The notes below the pieces were generated by a model. That model was given only the letters and a program-made list of their open reading frames with translations. It was not told the DNA's origin and did no database searches. Both the position numbers and the translations under genes were made by a program. Below, one piece after another: positions 60,226 to 64,000 of a stretch of 64,000 nt of DNA (position 1 is the stretch's first letter; each line of letters begins with the position of its first letter). The stretch spans positions 1 through 64,000 of the forward strand of contig DATGUP010000003.1 in NCBI GenBank assembly GCA_035301265.1, written 5' to 3'. The stretch is from DATGUP01 sp035301265 (GTDB lineage Bacteria > Bacillota > Bacilli > Bacillales > Amphibacillaceae).

Positions 60226-62085
60226 GTGAGTAGTATTGCAGCTACCCAGAAAAGGAGAAGCTTCGGCGCTTTTCTATGGGATTATTTGACGACTGTAGAC
60301 CATAAGAAAATTGCTCACTTGTATCTTTTTGGCGGCGGGTTCTTTTTCCTGCTCGGTGGCTTGGAAGCAATGATCATCCGGATTCAGTTAATCAAGCCGG
60401 AAAATGATTTTGTCAGTGCAGGTATTTTTAACGAAATGTTTACAATGCACGGAACGACGATGATCTTCTTGGCAGCTATGCCGTTAATCATCGGATTGAT
60501 GAACGCAGCCATGCCGCTTCAAATCGGAGCCCGTGATGTAGCATTTCCATTTTTGAATGCTTTGAGCTTTTGGTTGTTTATGTTTGGTGGAATTTTACTT
60601 AATTGCAGCTGGTTTTTGGGCGGGGCGCCTGATGCGGGCTGGACATCGTATGTGCCGCTTGCAATCACCTCACCAGGACACGGTGTAGATTTTTATATAG
60701 CCGGTTTGCAAATCGCTGGTGCCGGTACATTGATGAGCGGGATTAACTTCCTTGCAACGATTGTCAACATGCGTGCGCCGGGAATGACTTACATGCGCAT
60801 GCCATTGTTCACATGGACGACGTTTATTACAAGCGTCTTAATCGTTTTTGCTTTTCCTCCATTGACTATTGGATTGTTCTTATTGATGTTTGACCGTATG
60901 TTCGGTTCAGCATTTTTTGACGTTGCTCTTGGCGGAAATGCCATTATTTGGCAGCATCTATTTTGGATTTTTGGACACCCAGAAGTATATATATTGATAT
61001 TGCCTATCTTTGGTATATTTAGCGAAGTATTTGCAACCTTTTCGAAGAAGCGTTTGTTCGGTTATACACCGATGGTTTTTGCGACGATGTTGATTGCATT
61101 TCTTGGTTTCATGGTATGGGCACACCACATGTTTACCGTCGGAATGGGACCGATGGCTAACTCCATCTTTGCTGTGGCAACAATGGCTATAGCTGTGCCA
61201 ACGGGAATCAAGATATTCAACTGGCTAGCAACCATGTGGGGTGGAAATGTTCAAATCAATTCTGCTATGCTGTGGGCACTCGGTTTTATTCCATCCTTTA
61301 CCATTGGTGGTATGACAGGTGTCATGCTCGCTTCAGTTGTGGCAGACTATCAATATCATGATACGTACTTTGTTGTAGCACATTTCCACTATGTCATCGT
61401 CGGTGGAACAGTATTCGGAATTTTCGCAGGCTTGCATTACTGGTGGCCGAAGATGTTCGGGCGAGTTTTAAATGAAGCGATGGGTAAATTGACATTCTGG
61501 ACATTCTTTATCGGTTTCCATTTAACGTTCTTTATCCAACACTTCCTTGGACTTATGGGCATGCCGCGTCGTTACTGGGTATTCCTTGAAGGTCAAGAAT
61601 TAGACCTCGGCAATTTGATCAGTACAATCGGTGCATTCTTTATGGCCTTTGGTGTGGTCGTGTTTCTGATCAACATTGTTTACACAGCAATGAAAGGTGA
61701 ACAGGCAGCGGCTGACCCTTGGGATGGTCGTACGTTAGAATGGACAGTTGCTTCTCCTCCACCGTACTACAACTTTAAACAAGTCCCTTTAGTCCGCGGT
61801 CTGGATGCTTTATGGGTTGAAAAAACTGAGGGTAGAGGCGAAATGACGCCTAGTGAACCATTAGACGATATTCATATGCCGAATAGTTCGATCTTACCGT
61901 TTATCATTTCACTTGGATTCTTCATCGCTGGTTTTGGCTTTATTTACCAACCGGACAACAAATTGTGGTACATTGTACTCTACGGTGGAATGGCGATATC
62001 TGTCGGAGCGATGATTGTACGGTCAGTAAAAGATGATCTCGGCTATTATATCAAGAAAGAAGAACTCGAAAGGGAGGCCGACTAA
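60226..62085 (+). CDS. ctaD: Cytochrome caa3 oxidase subunit I
   Basis: A 619-residue heme-copper oxidase core with 14 or so helices. Heme and copper ligands are visible in FTMHGTTMIF, FWIFGHPEVYILILP (the cross-linked His-Tyr), WAHHMFTVGMG and DTYFVVAHFHYVI. GTG 60226 follows AAAAGGAGG. It ends two bases before ctaE begins. Confidence 0.97.
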   Translation: MSSIAATQKRRSFGAFLWDYLTTVDHKKIAHLYLFGGGFFFLLGGLEAMIIRIQLIKPENDFVSAGIFNEMFTMHGTTMIFLAAMPLIIGLMNAAMPLQIGARDVAFPFLNALSFWLFMFGGILLNCSWFLGGAPDAGWTSYVPLAITSPGHGVDFYIAGLQIAGAGTLMSGINFLATIVNMRAPGMTYMRMPLFTWTTFITSVLIVFAFPPLTIGLFLLMFDRMFGSAFFDVALGGNAIIWQHLFWIFGHPEVYILILPIFGIFSEVFATFSKKRLFGYTPMVFATMLIAFLGFMVWAHHMFTVGMGPMANSIFAVATMAIAVPTGIKIFNWLATMWGGNVQINSAMLWALGFIPSFTIGGMTGVMLASVVADYQYHDTYFVVAHFHYVIVGGTVFGIFAGLHYWWPKMFGRVLNEAMGKLTFWTFFIGFHLTFFIQHFLGLMGMPRRYWVFLEGQELDLGNLISTIGAFFMAFGVVVFLINIVYTAMKGEQAAADPWDGRTLEWTVASPPPYYNFKQVPLVRGLDALWVEKTEGRGEMTPSEPLDDIHMPNSSILPFIISLGFFIAGFGFIYQPDNKLWYIVLYGGMAISVGAMIVRSVKDDLGYYIKKEELEREAD

Positions 62086-62086
62086 T

Positions 62087-62710
62087 TTGAATCACGATCA
62101 TACACTAAATCCAGAAACAATGCCGCAAGAGCCCGAAAAAGCCACCCTTGAGGGTAAAAATAAATTTCTTGGTCTATGGTTTTTCCTCGGCGGTGAAACG
62201 GTTCTGTTTGCAAGCTTGTTCGGAACTTTCGTTGCTCTAAGAAACTCGACGGCTGGGGGACCGACATCTCAAGAGATGTTCGGTCTCGGCCTGGTCTTTA
62301 TTATGACCGTCCTGCTGTTGACAAGTTCATTAACAAGTGTTTATGCGATTTATCACATGAAGAACAATAACTTTAAATTAATGCAGTTATGGCTCGGTAT
62401 TACCGGTCTACTTGGTCTGGGATTTTTGAGTCTCGAAATTTATGAATTCGCGCATTATATAACGGATTATGGATTTACATTTCGCTCGTCTGCTTTCGGA
62501 TCAGCGTTTTATACTCTTGTCGGCTTCCACGGTGGACATGTTATTTTTGGTGTTAGCTGGCTGATCACATTGCTGATTCGTAATGCTAAACGCGGTTTGA
62601 ATTTATATAACGCGCCGAAGTTTTATATTTTCAGTCTTTATTGGCATTTTATTGATGTTGTTTGGGTCTTTGTGTTTACAGTGGTATATCTTATGGGAAA
62701 GGTGGGCTAA
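62087..62710 (+). CDS. ctaE: Cytochrome caa3 oxidase subunit III
   Basis: A 207-residue membrane subunit with five helices (FLGLWFFLGGETVLFAS, TLVGFHGGHVIFGVSW, YWHFIDVVWVFVFTVVYL). TTG 62087 with AGGGAGG is chosen; the frame extends back into ctaD. Confidence 0.95.
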   Translation: MNHDHTLNPETMPQEPEKATLEGKNKFLGLWFFLGGETVLFASLFGTFVALRNSTAGGPTSQEMFGLGLVFIMTVLLLTSSLTSVYAIYHMKNNNFKLMQLWLGITGLLGLGFLSLEIYEFAHYITDYGFTFRSSAFGSAFYTLVGFHGGHVIFGVSWLITLLIRNAKRGLNLYNAPKFYIFSLYWHFIDVVWVFVFTVVYLMGKVG

Positions 62711-62713
62711 CCG

Positions 62714-63037
62714 ATGGAAAACACCAATTCCAACCAAAATCTCAATTCATTCCAAAAGCAAAAGAATAAAGAAGAAATGAAGAAACAGCTCATCTCTTTC
62801 ACATTGATGATTGTCTTGACGCTTATCGCTTTTGCCATCGTAGCGATGGGGGCTATAGAAAAGATATACGTGATCCCGCTTCTTATCGTTCTTGCGGTTA
62901 TTCAAGTCGGATTTCAGTTTTATTATTTTATGCATATGAAAGATAAAGATCATGGCATGCCTGCCACAATAATTTACGGTGGTGTATGGGCTGCTCTATT
63001 GACACTTGCAGGATTAGGTGTTGTATCATGGTGGTAA
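62714..63037 (+). CDS. ctaF: Cytochrome caa3 oxidase subunit IV
   Basis: A 107-residue small subunit with three helices and the conserved QVGFQFYYFMHMKDKDHGMP. It starts three bases after ctaE, with AAGGTGGG upstream. Last gene before a terminator. Confidence 0.93.
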   Translation: MENTNSNQNLNSFQKQKNKEEMKKQLISFTLMIVLTLIAFAIVAMGAIEKIYVIPLLIVLAVIQVGFQFYYFMHMKDKDHGMPATIIYGGVWAALLTLAGLGVVSWW

Positions 63038-63059
63038 AATAGGATATAGTTCGATTAAT

Positions 63060-63090
63060 AAGGATTGGGAGTGACCCGATCCTTTCTTTG
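63060..63090 (+). terminator. Terminator of ctaCDEF
   Basis: AAGGATTGGG / CCCGATCCTT (one G-U pair), 5-base loop, then TCTTTG. Confidence 0.65.
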
Positions 63091-63132
63091 TTAAAAGGCG
63101 GCTCAGTGTTTTCATAGTGAATGCCAATTATT

Positions 63133-63153
63133 GATAAATTGTCATAATTTATC
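63133..63153. promoter_or_regulatory. Palindrome upstream of ctaG
   Basis: GATAAATT-GTCAT-AATTTATC, a perfect 8-bp inverted repeat about 65 bases before ctaG. A TATACT at 63178-63183 may be the -10. Possible operator; the regulator is unknown. Confidence 0.35.
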
Positions 63154-63217
63154 TACCTAAAAGAGGACAAAAAGCGTTATACTTATAGGAACGATCCATA
63201 TGATGGAGTGATATTTT

Positions 63218-64000
63218 ATGTGGTTGGAATTACAAATTTTTGGTTTTCGAGCATTGTGGAGCCCTTATTTCTTTTTGTTTGTATTAGGACTTGGAATCCT
63301 GTATTTTCTTATAACCGGGCCATATCGAAAAAAATTTGGCGGAGATGTCGCTAAACCGACCGTTGCTCAACAATGGTTTTTTTATGTTGCTTTACTACTG
63401 TTATATGTTGTAAAAGGATCGCCCATTGATTTGTTAACACATATCATGCTATCAGCACATATGGCACAAATGGCCATTTATTATATAGTCTTTCCGATTT
63501 TGATTTTAAAAGGCATCCCAGAATGGATATGGCTGAAACTAATCAATCAACCGATTGTTCGTCCTTTGTTCCGATTGTTTACTAAACCGCTGATTTCACT
63601 GCTCTTATTCAATGGTCTGTTTTCGCTTTATCATATACCAGCCGTATTTGACTTTTCAAAATCGTCACAGTTAGCTCATTCATCGATATCCATTATCATA
63701 TTGATTGCAGCATTTATTATGTGGTGGCCTATCGTCGCTCCGATTCGTAAACACGATACTATACCGCCGCTTTTAAAAATGGCATATATCATCGGCGGAA
63801 CAATCCTTATCACACCTGCATGTGTCTTGATTATTTTTGCCGATAACCCACTGTTTGCTGCTTATGGGTCTGGAGGTGCCTGGATTCAGGCATTGAGCCT
63901 TTGTGTTCCAACAGATGTACTAGACGGTATTGCCAATGAGTTATCAGGTCCGGAAATGTTTTCGCCAATGAGCAGGATGGAAGATCAGCAACTAGGCGGC
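63218..64000 (+). CDS. ctaG: Cytochrome caa3 oxidase assembly factor CtaG (partial, cut by window end)
   Basis: The first 261 codons of CtaG, a seven-helix membrane protein needed for a functional caa3 oxidase. Text such as FRALWSPYFFLFVLGLGILYF, LLTHIMLSAHMAQMAIYY and LFNGLFSLYHIPAVFDF fits the family (His-rich helices for copper). ATG 63218 follows TGGAGTG. The usual length is about 300 residues, so some 40 codons lie outside. Confidence 0.9.
   Translation, partial: MWLELQIFGFRALWSPYFFLFVLGLGILYFLITGPYRKKFGGDVAKPTVAQQWFFYVALLLLYVVKGSPIDLLTHIMLSAHMAQMAIYYIVFPILILKGIPEWIWLKLINQPIVRPLFRLFTKPLISLLLFNGLFSLYHIPAVFDFSKSSQLAHSSISIIILIAAFIMWWPIVAPIRKHDTIPPLLKMAYIIGGTILITPACVLIIFADNPLFAAYGSGGAWIQALSLCVPTDVLDGIANELSGPEMFSPMSRMEDQQLGG

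Noticed and set aside
1..64000. tRNA, rRNA, CRISPR arrays, transposases, integrases, phage genes
   Set aside because: Looked for and not seen; the debris at 1-1020 has no recognisable transposase.

Overview
The window is chromosomal DNA of a spore-forming member of the Bacillaceae. The evidence is gene content and order. Long stretches match the Bacillus subtilis backbone: ykyB-ykuE...darB(ykuL)-ykuS-ykuV, yknU-yknV, rnjA-rpoY, defB-ykyA-pdhABCD, and suhB-ylaF-ylaH-ylaI-ylaJ-ylaL-ylaN-ftsW-pycA-ctaA-ctaCDEFG. Ribosome binding sites are strong (AGGAGG-like) and TTG/GTG starts are common. Sporulation genes are present: spoVAC/D/E, two YhcN/YlaJ lipoproteins and a Spo0E-like phosphatase. I saw no tRNA, rRNA, CRISPR array, transposase or intact insertion sequence.

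Layout. Positions 1-1020 hold debris: the end of a bacteriocin-type ABC ATPase, two opposed gene fragments, a frameshifted hydrophobic ORF and the C-terminal end of a DUF2268 protease. Positions 1.2-4.6 kb carry formate dehydrogenase plus a DUF1641 partner; their molybdenum cofactor genes moeA-moaA lie at 12.8-15.1 kb. Positions 4.8-8.8 kb hold cstA, a 'cory-CC-star' small protein and an ArsA-family ATPase, followed by a quinone oxidoreductase. Positions 8.8-12.5 kb (minus strand) hold a seven-gene operon (DUF1657, YhcN/YlaJ lipoprotein, SpoVAC, SpoVAD, SpoVAEb, DUF1657, DUF421+DUF1657). Its gene order is that of the spoVA2mob operon linked to highly heat-resistant spores, and it is the most striking system here.

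Positions 15.5-25 kb hold glcDF (glycolate/2-hydroxyacid oxidation), the potassium channel gene ktrD, a GGDEF-EAL protein, signal peptidase I, two small genes (Spo0E-like, FbpB-like), and scdA with a well-placed Fnr-type operator. Positions 25-34.7 kb hold the yku genes, a czrA-czcD metal resistance pair, the c-di-AMP receptor darB, a heterodimeric ABC exporter and ktrC. Positions 34.7-44 kb hold RNase J1, RNA polymerase epsilon, deformylase and the pyruvate dehydrogenase operon. Positions 44-52.5 kb hold a betaine transporter, a NodB-like lipoprotein, a FabK/NPD-like enzyme and small conserved yla genes. Positions 52.6-64 kb hold ftsW-pycA, ctaA and the caa3 oxidase genes ctaCDEFG; ctaG is cut by the window end.

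How the parts connect. Several genes converge on potassium and c-di-AMP control (DarB, KtrC, KtrD, and PycA as a known DarB target) and on the pyruvate node (PDH, pyruvate carboxylase, CstA). Three genes expected from B. subtilis synteny are absent from their usual slots: typA between ylaF and ylaH, phoH between ylaJ and ylaL, and ctaB between ctaA and ctaC. Several real genes are shorter than 60 codons (Spo0E-like, FbpB-like, YlaF, a 31-residue cationic peptide, a 27-residue membrane peptide) and are annotated from direct reading.
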